The position numbers and the translations under genes were made by a program. A stretch of DNA of 19,587 bases. It comes from an uncultured Actinomycetes bacterium (GTDB lineage Bacteria > Actinomycetota > Acidimicrobiia > Acidimicrobiales > Ilumatobacteraceae). Shown piece after piece: positions 1-6,998 of this stretch (position 1 is the first letter of the stretch; the number at the start of each line of letters is the position of its first letter). The stretch is taken from contig CALBSD010000100.1 in the NCBI GenBank assembly GCA_937927625.1, positions 1 to 19,587 on the forward strand, read 5' to 3'. The notes beneath the pieces were generated by a model. The model did not search any database and had not been told where the DNA came from. It saw nothing but the letters and a program-made list of their open reading frames with translations.

Positions 1-66
1 AATCGCTGGTCCTTCGCCGTTGATGGAATATCCGATGTTTCGACCATTGTGTTGGAAAACTGCCAT
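1..66 (-). CDS. Alpha/beta hydrolase, N-terminal fragment (runs off window)
   Basis: An open frame starts at the ATG at 66 and continues past the left edge; 22 codons are visible (MAVFQHNGRNIGYSINGEGP, then A-I). The pattern of a short strand, an RxIGYxxxGEGP turn and a following hydrophobic residue is the usual opening of alpha/beta-hydrolase proteins, just before the HG oxyanion motif, which would lie outside the window. The start is supported by a TACCGT hexamer at 74-79, seven bases upstream, matching the leaderless pattern of many genes here. It lies 31 bases downstream of the TetR stop on the same strand, so it may be co-transcribed with the repressor as well as having its own promoter. 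The family call rests on only 22 residues and is tentative. Confidence 0.55.
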   Translation of the reverse strand, partial: MAVFQHNGRNIGYSINGEGPAI

Positions 67-73
67 GCGAATG

Positions 74-79
74 ACGGTA
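74..79 (-). promoter_or_regulatory. -10-like hexamer TACCGT, leaderless start
   Basis: TACCGT on the minus strand ends seven bases before the ATG at 66. Transcription would begin at about the start codon. No Shine-Dalgarno sequence is visible. Confidence 0.45.
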
Positions 80-97
80 GACCACGTACGGCCAAGT

Positions 98-721
98 TCA
101 AGACTTGAGCAATGCCGCCTTGAAGAATCCGATCACGTGTTCTTGATGGTCACGGATGTTCTTTTCGTTCATCGCATCGCTATCGATGAGACCATCGACG
201 AATGGCGCATCGGAAAAGTACGTGAGAATCGCTCCGTATCCCGTGATCAGTAGATGCCTCGCGTCCAGTTGGGTAAACACGCCTTGCGCCATCTGGCTTT
301 CCAAATACTGAACAGCAGCATCGAAGAATGGACGAAGAACGCCCGAGAGGTCGATTCCAAGGTGAACACCACCGTCCAGTGCTTCGCGACGCATGATGCG
401 GACATAGTCCGGAGTTTCTGCGAAGAGATCGAGACATGCACGCAACACCAGCTCCGATTTGTCCCAGCCGGATGCAGGCACTGCCACCGCCGCGTCGAGT
501 CGTTCCAGCCATTCAGACATCAATCGCTCAAAGACATCTCCGTACAGGGCTTCTTTGCTCGGGAAATGGTGCAACAAACTGGGTCGACGAATGCCGACGC
601 CCGCCGCAATGTCGTTTAATGAAGTGCCCTCGTAGCCCTTTTCGGCGAAACACCGCAGTGCCTCATCCAGAATCTGATCCCTAGTAGAACGATTCGATTC
701 GGGTGATGTGGCTTCGGACAC
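98..721 (-). CDS. TetR/AcrR family transcriptional repressor
   Basis: A 207-residue protein of normal TetR length. The N-terminal DNA-binding domain spans about residues 12-60. It has the typical order: a helix (RDQILDEALRCFAEKGYEGTS), LNDIAAGVGI as the helix-turn-helix core, and LLHHFPSKEALY as recognition helix and hinge. The rest is a divergent helical ligand-binding domain. It is divergent from a fatty-acid desaturase with a perfect 18-bp palindrome between them, so the simplest reading is autoregulation plus control of the desaturase by an acyl-CoA or lipid ligand, as with DesT of Pseudomonas. The ligand is inference. The GTG start at 721 is chosen because the family's N-terminus aligns and a TATCTT hexamer sits exactly six bases upstream. 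Confidence 0.93.
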   Translation of the reverse strand: MSEATSPESNRSTRDQILDEALRCFAEKGYEGTSLNDIAAGVGIRRPSLLHHFPSKEALYGDVFERLMSEWLERLDAAVAVPASGWDKSELVLRACLDLFAETPDYVRIMRREALDGGVHLGIDLSGVLRPFFDAAVQYLESQMAQGVFTQLDARHLLITGYGAILTYFSDAPFVDGLIDSDAMNEKNIRDHQEHVIGFFKAALLKS

Positions 722-727
722 CAGATA

Positions 728-733
728 AAGATA
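728..733 (-). promoter_or_regulatory. -10-like hexamer TATCTT for the TetR gene
   Basis: TATCTT on the minus strand is followed by six bases and then the GTG at 721, so the transcript would be leaderless. With a 17-bp spacer the -35 position (751-756) lies inside the palindrome at 747-764, so the repressor could shut off its own gene. No good TTGACA match is seen. Confidence 0.5.
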
Positions 734-746
734 TCGTTGAAGTTGC

Positions 747-764
747 CTACCTACCAGTAGGTAG
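747..764. promoter_or_regulatory. Probable TetR operator, 18-bp perfect palindrome
   Basis: CTACCTAC-CA-GTAGGTAG: two 8-bp arms are exact reverse complements around a 2-bp centre. Size and position fit a TetR-family operator. The site covers about -35 to -18 of the desaturase promoter if its transcript starts at the ATG, and about -26 to -43 of the repressor's own promoter. One bound repressor could therefore block both divergent genes. Assigning it to this TetR protein is inference from adjacency. Confidence 0.75.
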
Positions 765-769
765 TGGGT

Positions 770-775
770 TAAGGT
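770..775 (+). promoter_or_regulatory. -10-like hexamer TAAGGT for the desaturase
   Basis: TAAGGT is followed by exactly six bases and the ATG at 782, predicting a leaderless transcript. The -35 position falls within the palindromic operator. Confidence 0.55.
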
Positions 776-781
776 CTCGTT

Positions 782-1543
782 ATGAGTTCAGTTCTCTATT
801 CCTTCCTTGTGGCACTCGTAGCTGCCGCAATCGTCACCACTGTGGCTAATACATGCACCACCGTGTACTTGCACCGTTCGTTAAGCCATCGTGCTTTGAC
901 GGTGAAGCCGTCTGTTGCCTGGGTATTTCGCGCACTCATCTGGTTGAGCACCGGTATCAAGCCCAAAGAGTGGGTGGCGGTCCATCGCAAGCACCATGCG
1001 TTCACAGATGAAGAAGGCGATCCGCATTCACCAGTTCTCTTGGGCTGGAAGCGCGTACAAAAAGGCAACGTGATGCTGTATCGAGAAGCTCTCTCCGACA
1101 AGTCGATCATCACCAAGTACGCAAAAGATCTTCCCGATGATAAATGGGATCGTTTGTTCTTTGGACACAACAAAACTGGACTCATTACGGGAATCGCATT
1201 TTTGATGATCCTCCTCGGTCCTTGGACAGGACTACTCGCTGCGTTCATTCATGCGAACGTGTACTTGGCAGTGAATGCAGGTGTGAATGCACTTGGACAC
1301 CACTTCGGCCGTCGTCCTTATGCGAATAAGGCAACGAATCTTCAGTGGTTGGCCTTTCTCACAATGGGTGAAGGTCTGCACAACAATCACCATGCGGCTC
1401 CATCGTCACCGCGACTATCCCACCAGCGTGGACAGATTGACCCTGGCTGGTGGGTTATCAACACTTTGCGTGCATTGAAATTGGCAACACTTCGATTCTC
1501 TGATGTGCGCCTCACTCGTGCTGCACGTAATGGAGCGATCTAG
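782..1543 (+). CDS. Membrane fatty-acid (acyl-CoA/acyl-lipid) desaturase
   Basis: A 253-residue di-iron desaturase that would introduce a double bond into a fatty acyl chain in the cytoplasmic membrane. All three histidine boxes are present: HRSLSH (residues 31-36), HRKHH (68-72) and HNNHH (200-204). An extra GHHFG lies at 172-175, where the family usually carries an additional metal-ligand histidine. Hydrophobic segments lie at about 5-25, 45-58 and 134-165. The protein is short for the family, with little beyond the catalytic core and no fused cytochrome b5 or ferredoxin domain, so an external electron donor is needed; none is encoded nearby. The ATG start has a TAAGGT hexamer six bases upstream. 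Divergence from a TetR gene across a palindrome suggests ligand-controlled membrane unsaturation. Regiospecificity cannot be read from the sequence. Confidence 0.92.
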   Translation: MSSVLYSFLVALVAAAIVTTVANTCTTVYLHRSLSHRALTVKPSVAWVFRALIWLSTGIKPKEWVAVHRKHHAFTDEEGDPHSPVLLGWKRVQKGNVMLYREALSDKSIITKYAKDLPDDKWDRLFFGHNKTGLITGIAFLMILLGPWTGLLAAFIHANVYLAVNAGVNALGHHFGRRPYANKATNLQWLAFLTMGEGLHNNHHAAPSSPRLSHQRGQIDPGWWVINTLRALKLATLRFSDVRLTRAARNGAI

Positions 1544-1553
1544 TTCAGAACTA
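1541..1553. promoter_or_regulatory. 13-bp palindrome over the nagA promoter
   Basis: TAGTTC-A-GAACTA is a perfect inverted repeat with a 1-bp centre. It starts at the desaturase stop codon and overlaps the first two bases of the nagA -10-like hexamer (1552-1557). The position suits a repressor operator. It does not match the DasR/NagR consensus TGGTCTAGACCA. A hairpin role is unlikely because the loop would be a single base. Confidence 0.35.
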
Positions 1554-1557
1554 ATCT
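1552..1557 (+). promoter_or_regulatory. -10-like hexamer TAATCT for nagA
   Basis: TAATCT, six bases, then the ATG at 1564. This predicts a leaderless mRNA for the nagA-tkt-tal-LOG run, independent of the desaturase promoter. Confidence 0.55.
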
Positions 1558-1563
1558 GGACCA

Positions 1564-2655
1564 ATGACCGAGTCGATTACATGTCGCCACTTTTTTGATG
1601 GCCACCATCTACTTGGTCCTCATCGCATCATCTTTAACGACGGTGTCATCGAGGTAATCGAACCATTCTCCGGTGAACCTGACCACTACCTAGTCGGTCC
1701 GGGATTGGTTGATATTCAGATGAATGGTTTTGAGTCGGTTGATGTTGCTCGAGCAACTTCTGATGAGTTGCAACAACTCGGAGAACGATTGGCCGCTCTG
1801 GGCACAACCTCTTGGCTGGCAACAATCACCACTGCTCCCCTGGACGTTCTTTCTCAGTCAATCGAGAAAATCTCCGCAGCTATTGATAATGATTCTGCAG
1901 TTGGGTGTGCCGGTCTTCATATTGAAGGTCCTTTTCTCGGCAACGCGCCCGGCGCACATCGTCCAGATTGGATCATTCCGTTTGACTCTGATTGGGTATC
2001 TCAATTGCCTTCATCAGTTCGATTGATGACGATTGCTTCAGAACAACCAAACGTTGCATCTGCGGTCCGCGCGCTACGTGAGAAGCACATTGCAGTGTCG
2101 ATTGGCCATTCCCGACCAACTGACGGTCAATGGAATGATGCACGCGGAGCTGGAGCGTCACTCGTGACCCATCTCTTCAACGGAATGAGCGGAGTTCACC
2201 ATCGAGACAACGGTTTGGCCCTTCAGGCACTGACTGATGACGAAGTCTATGCAGGAATTATTGGCGACATGATTCATGTCTCGCCCCAGGCTGTGAATCT
2301 TGCATTCCGTGCAAAGGGAGGTGCCCGGATGTGCTTGGTATCTGACTCGGTCGGTTGGCAGACGTCATGGGCACAAAAGCGGAACATCCAGGTGTCTGAT
2401 GGTGCACCACGACTCCCCGATGGAACATTGGCAGGTAGCTCTACTTCGTTGGCGGAATGTCTTCGCCGTGTCGTTCATGAGGCCAAGGTTTCGCTCGTGG
2501 AAGCCCTCCGGTCGGCCACGTCGAGCCCATCCGCCGCCATCGGTGCGAACAACGCGGGGCACGTGACATTGGGTGAAGAGGCAGATTTGGTGGCCTTCGA
2601 TGATTCTCTCCACGTGGTGAGTACATGGCGCCGATTAGTGTCTCTACGTGGCTAA
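1564..2655 (+). CDS. nagA: N-acetylglucosamine-6-phosphate deacetylase
   Basis: A 363-residue amidohydrolase-superfamily enzyme converting N-acetylglucosamine-6-phosphate to glucosamine-6-phosphate and acetate in the cytoplasm, for amino-sugar catabolism and cell-wall recycling. The barrel starts at PGLVDIQMNG (46-55); the QxN form in place of HxH is also seen in E. coli NagA. The metal and catalytic residues are in place: E121 in GLHIEGPF, H182 in SIGHS, H203 in VTHLFNGM and the catalytic Asp261 in VSDSVG. Length is close to the E. coli enzyme. The ATG has a leaderless-type promoter. The 3' end overlaps tkt by eight bases. No deaminase (nagB) or sugar transporter is in the window, so product use must be encoded elsewhere. 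Confidence 0.9.
   Translation: MTESITCRHFFDGHHLLGPHRIIFNDGVIEVIEPFSGEPDHYLVGPGLVDIQMNGFESVDVARATSDELQQLGERLAALGTTSWLATITTAPLDVLSQSIEKISAAIDNDSAVGCAGLHIEGPFLGNAPGAHRPDWIIPFDSDWVSQLPSSVRLMTIASEQPNVASAVRALREKHIAVSIGHSRPTDGQWNDARGAGASLVTHLFNGMSGVHHRDNGLALQALTDDEVYAGIIGDMIHVSPQAVNLAFRAKGGARMCLVSDSVGWQTSWAQKRNIQVSDGAPRLPDGTLAGSSTSLAECLRRVVHEAKVSLVEALRSATSSPSAAIGANNAGHVTLGEEADLVAFDDSLHVVSTWRRLVSLRG
2636..2641 (+). promoter_or_regulatory. Internal -10-like hexamer TAGTGT before tkt
   Basis: TAGTGT lies in the last codons of nagA and is followed by exactly six bases and the tkt GTG at 2648. It could give tkt its own leaderless transcript, separate from nagA read-through. Confidence 0.4.
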
Positions 2656-4603
2656 CAAACTGACTGCAGAACAAGACCAGCAAGCAATTGCTTTCATTCG
2701 CGGCATCGCGCTTGATGCACCTTTAAAGGCTAAGAGTGGCCATCAAGGAACTGCAATGTCCCTTGCTCCACTTGCGCACGTTTTGTACAGCCGCATCATG
2801 AATCATGATCCATCGCACCCACACTGGTTGAACCGCGATCGCATCATCCTTTCAAATGGTCATGCATCAATCCTTCAGTACGCCATGTTGTATCTCGGCG
2901 GTTGGGGTTTAACTCTTGATGATCTGAAGAGTTTCCGTCAATGGGACTCAGCCACACCAGGCCACCCTGAAGTTGGTCACACAGCAGGTGTTGAAGTCAC
3001 CACTGGTCCACTTGGCCAAGGTTTCGCGAATGCCGTGGGAATGGCAATTGCTGAAGCACACCTTCGTTCAGTGCACGGCGCAGATGCGGTGAATCATCAC
3101 ACGTATGTGATTGTTGGCGACGGCTGTCTGATGGAAGGTATTAGTCACGAGTCAGCGTCACTTGCCGGACACCTCAAACTTGATCACCTCGTATGTGTCT
3201 TCGACGACAACAAAATCACCATCGACGGTTCAACAGATCTCACCTGTACAGATGATGTACCCGCACGATTCCGCTCCTATGGCTGGAATGTCCTCGAAGT
3301 TGGCGAGATTGCAGAAGACTGCGATGCACTAGAGAAAGCTCTTCAGTCTGCAAAGAATCACACAGGCGCACCAACATTGGTTGTTCTGCGCACCCATATC
3401 GGCTTTCCTTCGCCTGAGATGACCGACAAGCATGAAGCACACGGAAATCCGTTCACTGCTGAACTTGTTACTTCGGCCAAGAACGTCATGAGTATCCCTG
3501 ATGAACCATTCTGGGCTCCTGAAGAACTGGTGAACGCTTATCGTTCCCATGTTCTTGCACGCGGAACAGAGGCTCGACTGGCATGGGAGTCTTCAATTAC
3601 TCCCACCGCTAAAACTGCTTTGACATCTCAACATTCAGAAGTCGACGTTGCAGCTTTATCCGCTGCATTGCCGAAATTTGATTCGTCAACAAACCTTGCG
3701 ACTCGACAGGCCTTTCAAAAAGTGCTTGAAGCAACAGATGCAGTTCTGCCGCATGTCATTGCTGGTGCTGCAGACCTCACGGGCAATACCGGAGCAAAAC
3801 TCTCGGCAACATCTGGATTCTCGGCAACCAATCGCTCTGGCAAGCAGGTGTACTACGGAATTCGTGAACACGCGATGGGTGCCGCAATGGTTGGAATGGC
3901 ACTGCACGGCGGTGTGATTCCCGTTGGTGGAACATTCTTTGTCTTTGCCGACTACATGCGGCCTTCAATTCGTCTGGCCGCTTTGTCGCGTGCGCGTTGT
4001 GTGTTCATCTTTAGCCACGACTCCGTTGGAGTTGGTGAAGATGGTCCTACGCACCAACCCATCGAACATTTGTCGTCGCTTCGTTCAATTCCAGGACTTC
4101 AGGTCATTCGTCCGGCAGACCCAAATGAAACTGCACATGCGTGGTTGACTGCAGTCACCCACGACGGACCGACAGCAATCATCTTGAGCCGTCAGAATGT
4201 TCCATCAATTACCGACGGAACTGCAGTGAAACTCGGAGCAGGAATCATTAAGGGTGTTTCCTCCCCTGTCGCAACAATTATCGGCACAGGATCAGAGGTC
4301 GGTATTGCCCTGGAAGCTTCAGTTCTTCTTGAAGCAGAAGGCATCCCAACAAATGTTGTGTCCCTACCTTCATGGGATCGTTTCCTCTCTCTTTCCTCTA
4401 CCGAGAGAAATGCGATCATTCCGACGTCACTTCCGCGCATCAGTGTCGAAGCTGGTTCCACCTTCGGCTGGGCCGCGATTGCAACGCACAGCGTCGGCAT
4501 TGATCGTTTCGGCGCAAGTGCACCAGGAAATGTCGTGATGGAAAAATTGGGCATCACAGCTGCGAATGTTGCTGCCACAGTGAAAGCCGCAATCGCAGAG
4601 TGA
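2648..4603 (+). CDS. tkt: Transketolase
   Basis: A 651-residue thiamine-diphosphate enzyme that moves two-carbon units between ketose and aldose phosphates in the non-oxidative pentose-phosphate pathway. The N-terminal domain has KSGHQGTAMS (residues 28-37), GPLGQGFANAVG and the ThDP/Mg motif beginning GDGCLMEGISHE and ending in the DDNKITIDG segment. The pyrimidine domain follows with YYGIREHAMG (catalytic Glu in REH) and the SHDSVGVGEDGPTHQPIEHL segment; a C-terminal transketolase domain ends the protein. Length is normal. The GTG start is within the nagA 3' end (8-base overlap, GTGGCTAA), and the stop overlaps the tal start by four bases. A TAGTGT hexamer six bases upstream suggests a private promoter too. 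No Shine-Dalgarno sequence is seen. Confidence 0.96.
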   Translation: MANKLTAEQDQQAIAFIRGIALDAPLKAKSGHQGTAMSLAPLAHVLYSRIMNHDPSHPHWLNRDRIILSNGHASILQYAMLYLGGWGLTLDDLKSFRQWDSATPGHPEVGHTAGVEVTTGPLGQGFANAVGMAIAEAHLRSVHGADAVNHHTYVIVGDGCLMEGISHESASLAGHLKLDHLVCVFDDNKITIDGSTDLTCTDDVPARFRSYGWNVLEVGEIAEDCDALEKALQSAKNHTGAPTLVVLRTHIGFPSPEMTDKHEAHGNPFTAELVTSAKNVMSIPDEPFWAPEELVNAYRSHVLARGTEARLAWESSITPTAKTALTSQHSEVDVAALSAALPKFDSSTNLATRQAFQKVLEATDAVLPHVIAGAADLTGNTGAKLSATSGFSATNRSGKQVYYGIREHAMGAAMVGMALHGGVIPVGGTFFVFADYMRPSIRLAALSRARCVFIFSHDSVGVGEDGPTHQPIEHLSSLRSIPGLQVIRPADPNETAHAWLTAVTHDGPTAIILSRQNVPSITDGTAVKLGAGIIKGVSSPVATIIGTGSEVGIALEASVLLEAEGIPTNVVSLPSWDRFLSLSSTERNAIIPTSLPRISVEAGSTFGWAAIATHSVGIDRFGASAPGNVVMEKLGITAANVAATVKAAIAE

Positions 4604-5703
4604 GCGACTTACTACGTCGTACTTATACCGAGCACGGTCAAAGCCCTTGGCTGGATAATTTGCAACGCAGTTACATCACGTCAGGAAAGTTGTCGCAACT
4701 GATTGAGTCGGGCGTCCGTGGATTGACATCAAACCCCACAATTTTTCAAAAGGCCATTCAAGGTTCTGCTGATTATGACGAACAGTTCACAGTAGAGATC
4801 GCCGCAGGATCAAACCCTCTCGAGGCGTATTGGTCATTGGTTGTGAAAGACATCCAAGACGCGCTTGAAGCTTTTTCCAATCTGTATGCAGATTCCAACG
4901 GAGTAGATGGATTCGTCAGTGTTGAGGTTGACCCCCGGCTCGCCCGTGATGGTGCAGGCACTCTTGATGCGGCTCGCGAGTTACACAATCGCGTTGGTCG
5001 TCCCAATGTGATGATCAAAATTCCTGCAACACAGGAAGGATTGCCTGCGATTCAACAGATGATTGCTGAAGGTCGAAATGTCAATGTCACATTGATATTT
5101 AGTCTTGAGCGTTACCAAGAGGTGATGGATGCATACATCGCTGGTTTGGAGGAGCGTCTCTTGAAAGGCCAATCGTTGGAGGGAATCCAGAGCGTTGCAA
5201 GTTTCTTCATTAGCCGTGTCGACAATGACGTCGATGCTCTGCTGAATGCGAACGGGACACCGCAAGCATTGTCTGCTCGTGGAACAGTTGCTATTGCGCA
5301 GGCGCGCCTGGCATACGCCGCTTTTGAAGAGACATTCTCCGGCGCTCGTTGGGAGAAGTTGGCCGCAGTGGGCGCATCGGTGCAAAGACCATTATGGGCA
5401 TCAACATCGACAAAGAATCCGTCATACCCAGACACGTTGTACATCGATCAACTCATTGGTCCGTCCACTGTGAACACAATCCCAGAGCCAACTCTCAAAG
5501 CTTTTGCAGATCACGGCACCGTCGAAAGAACAATCGACATTGGTATCGCAGAAGCCCAAGAGACATGGGCGACGCTTCCTGAATATGGCGTCGATATGGA
5601 CTCCATCGCCTTGAAATTGGAGATGGAAGGAGTTGCATCCTTCATCAAGAGCTTTGAAGAATTAATTGAAGCACTTGAACAAAAGGCTGCCTCCTTAGGC
5701 TGA
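4600..5703 (+). CDS. tal: Transaldolase (long, actinobacterial-type)
   Basis: A 367-residue transaldolase that transfers a dihydroxyacetone unit between sugar phosphates; it is the partner of transketolase in the non-oxidative pentose-phosphate branch. Family motifs are SGVRGLTSNPTIFQKAI (about 37-53), VSVEVDPRLARD, and the Schiff-base lysine in VMIKIPAT. Also present are VNVTLIFSLERY, a SFFISRVDNDVD segment and ASTSTKNPSYPDTLY. Length and motif set match the long form common in Actinobacteria and Cyanobacteria. The start is the GTG overlapping the tkt stop (GTGA), so translational coupling is likely; unlike its neighbours it has no TANNNT hexamer at 6-7 bases and no Shine-Dalgarno sequence. 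Four bases separate its stop from the LOG gene. Confidence 0.95.
   Translation: MSDLLRRTYTEHGQSPWLDNLQRSYITSGKLSQLIESGVRGLTSNPTIFQKAIQGSADYDEQFTVEIAAGSNPLEAYWSLVVKDIQDALEAFSNLYADSNGVDGFVSVEVDPRLARDGAGTLDAARELHNRVGRPNVMIKIPATQEGLPAIQQMIAEGRNVNVTLIFSLERYQEVMDAYIAGLEERLLKGQSLEGIQSVASFFISRVDNDVDALLNANGTPQALSARGTVAIAQARLAYAAFEETFSGARWEKLAAVGASVQRPLWASTSTKNPSYPDTLYIDQLIGPSTVNTIPEPTLKAFADHGTVERTIDIGIAEAQETWATLPEYGVDMDSIALKLEMEGVASFIKSFEELIEALEQKAASLG
5696..5701 (+). promoter_or_regulatory. Internal -10-like hexamer TAGGCT before the LOG gene
   Basis: TAGGCT spans the last tal codons and the first base of its stop, then six bases lead to the ATG at 5708. This matches the leaderless pattern and could uncouple this gene from the upstream operon. 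Confidence 0.4.
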
Positions 5704-5707
5704 AGAT

Positions 5708-6733
5708 ATGACAAAACCAAATGATGATGCTGCTTCGCTAGAACGCATCTCACTTGCATTGCGGCAGTCGACTCGTCACCCGAGTGACAAGAAGATATTC
5801 CTTCGCTTGTTAGCGGCCGCAGCTGATCTCCTAGAGAGCGATGCATCCTCGTTGGATTTCAAGATTGCCAGTACTTCTTTGGAAGAGATGACTCGAGCTT
5901 TTAATATGTTCGCCCCGTATCGAACCGCACCGAAGGTCACAATCTTCGGGTCAGCCCGAATCACAGCGGACAATCCGATCTATTCACTTACTGCCCGGAC
6001 AGCCCGCGCTCTGGCAGCCGCTGGCTACATGGTTGTTACTGGCGCTGGTCCAGGAATCATGGAAGCAGGAATGCTCGGTGCTGGTCGCGAGAACTCCATC
6101 GGAGTCTCGATCAGACTCCCGTTTGAAACGGGAGCCAATTCAGTCATTGCCGGGGACGACAAATACGTGAGCATGAGGTATTTCTTCACTCGCAAGTTAA
6201 TGCTGGTCAAGGAATCACAGGGGTTCCTCTGCATGCCTGGTGGTTTCGGAACACTGGATGAGACTTTCGAACTCTTAACTTTGGCTCAGACAGCAAAATC
6301 TGTTCCCGTCCCCATTGTCTTTCTTGAGGTGCCAGGCGATCCGTTCTGGACCCCGCTGATGAACACTATGGAGCCACTGTTGCGTCAACACGGGCTGATT
6401 TCCGAAGATGATCGCACTCTCTACACAATCGTCGATTCCATTGAAGAAGCTGTCAATGAAATTGTTGGCTTCTACGCCAACTACCACTCCATACGGTTTG
6501 TTGATGGTGTGATGCACCTTCGTACTCGACGCCGCATTCCTGATTCCGATTTTGCAGCTTTGTCAAAGGAGTACTCATATTTGGCGAGTGACGGTGTCAT
6601 TCAACAAACGACAGCGACACCAGCAGAAGTACGCGACGACGACAACGTTGAACTCACACGCATCACATTGAAATATGCCGCAAAGGGTTTCGCGGCGGTG
6701 CGTCCATTACTTGACGCGCTTAATCGCTATTAA
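5708..6733 (+). CDS. LOG/PpnN-like nucleotide 5'-monophosphate phosphoribohydrolase
   Basis: A 341-residue Rossmann-fold protein of the LOG (lysine decarboxylase-like, TIGR00730-type) family. Members hydrolyse nucleoside or cytokinin 5'-monophosphates to free base and ribose 5-phosphate. The core holds FGSAR (80-84), GAGPGIMEAGMLGA (112-125), RKLMLVKES (162-170) and the diagnostic PGGFGTLDE (177-185). The core is flanked by about 75 helical N-terminal residues and about 80 C-terminal residues, so it is larger than simple LOG enzymes and nearer to PpnN-like proteins. Old annotations as lysine decarboxylase should be disregarded. It follows tal by four bases; released ribose 5-phosphate would be a transketolase substrate, so the operon makes metabolic sense. 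The substrate is inference. The stop shares TTAA with the opposing gene. Confidence 0.85.
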   Translation: MTKPNDDAASLERISLALRQSTRHPSDKKIFLRLLAAAADLLESDASSLDFKIASTSLEEMTRAFNMFAPYRTAPKVTIFGSARITADNPIYSLTARTARALAAAGYMVVTGAGPGIMEAGMLGAGRENSIGVSIRLPFETGANSVIAGDDKYVSMRYFFTRKLMLVKESQGFLCMPGGFGTLDETFELLTLAQTAKSVPVPIVFLEVPGDPFWTPLMNTMEPLLRQHGLISEDDRTLYTIVDSIEEAVNEIVGFYANYHSIRFVDGVMHLRTRRRIPDSDFAALSKEYSYLASDGVIQQTTATPAEVRDDDNVELTRITLKYAAKGFAAVRPLLDALNRY

Positions 6734-6915
6734 TCGTGCTTGAGATGCTGGATGGCTTTCTCCACAGCACGACGAGCCTGAGACACGCGCTTTTCCTGGG
6801 CAGGACGAGCTGTCTCTCCTGATTCAATGGCCTCAGAGAGAATGCTCATAGCGACATCATTCAGTTGCTCGGCCACATCTTCTAATCGGCTGATGATTGA
6901 TTCGATGTCATTCAT
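6730..6915 (-). CDS. Small helical protein of unknown function, 61 aa
   Basis: I do not recognise a family. The protein is almost wholly helical and highly charged, with heptad-like spacing (MNDIESIISRLEDVAEQLND, then VAMSILSEAI). A short GETARPAQEK break separates it from a second helix, RVSQARRAVEKAIQHLKHD. It has no cysteine, signal peptide or membrane segment. A two-helix hairpin or oligomeric coiled coil is likely. The start is well supported: GGGAG lies seven bases before the ATG, one of only three clear Shine-Dalgarno sites in the window. It converges with the LOG gene with a four-base stop-codon overlap (TTAA) and is divergent from the cysteine-rich gene at 6999 across 83 bases. Confidence 0.75.
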   Translation of the reverse strand: MNDIESIISRLEDVAEQLNDVAMSILSEAIESGETARPAQEKRVSQARRAVEKAIQHLKHD

Positions 6916-6922
6916 AATTCAT

Positions 6923-6927
6923 CTCCC
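6923..6927 (-). promoter_or_regulatory. Shine-Dalgarno site GGGAG for the 61-aa gene
   Basis: GGGAG on the minus strand is seven bases before the ATG at 6915. It fixes the start and shows that this gene has a leadered mRNA, unlike most neighbours. A weak TG-N-AATCAT extended -10 lies about 20 bases further upstream. Confidence 0.65.
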
Positions 6928-6986
6928 GTTTCCATGATTACATTGCCATAACCTCACGGATGCGAGAGTGACCGCATTAGATGGCG

Positions 6987-6992
6987 TAGCGT
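6987..6992 (+). promoter_or_regulatory. -10-like hexamer TAGCGT for the 6999 gene
   Basis: TAGCGT, six bases, then the GTG at 6999. This predicts a leaderless transcript and supports the GTG start. Confidence 0.5.
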
Positions 6993-6998
6993 GTAGTC

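Noticed and set aside
796..1248. 150-codon open frame on the minus strand
   Set aside because: Antisense to the desaturase, whose three histidine boxes prove the sense frame.
1541..1566. DasR/NagR operator before nagA
   Set aside because: Only a GGACCA half resembling TGGTCTAGACCA is present; the true symmetry is the unrelated TAGTTC-A-GAACTA.
6916..6998. Small RNA gene in the largest intergenic gap
   Set aside because: The 83 bases are explained by two divergent starts; no stable hairpin or T-run terminator is visible.
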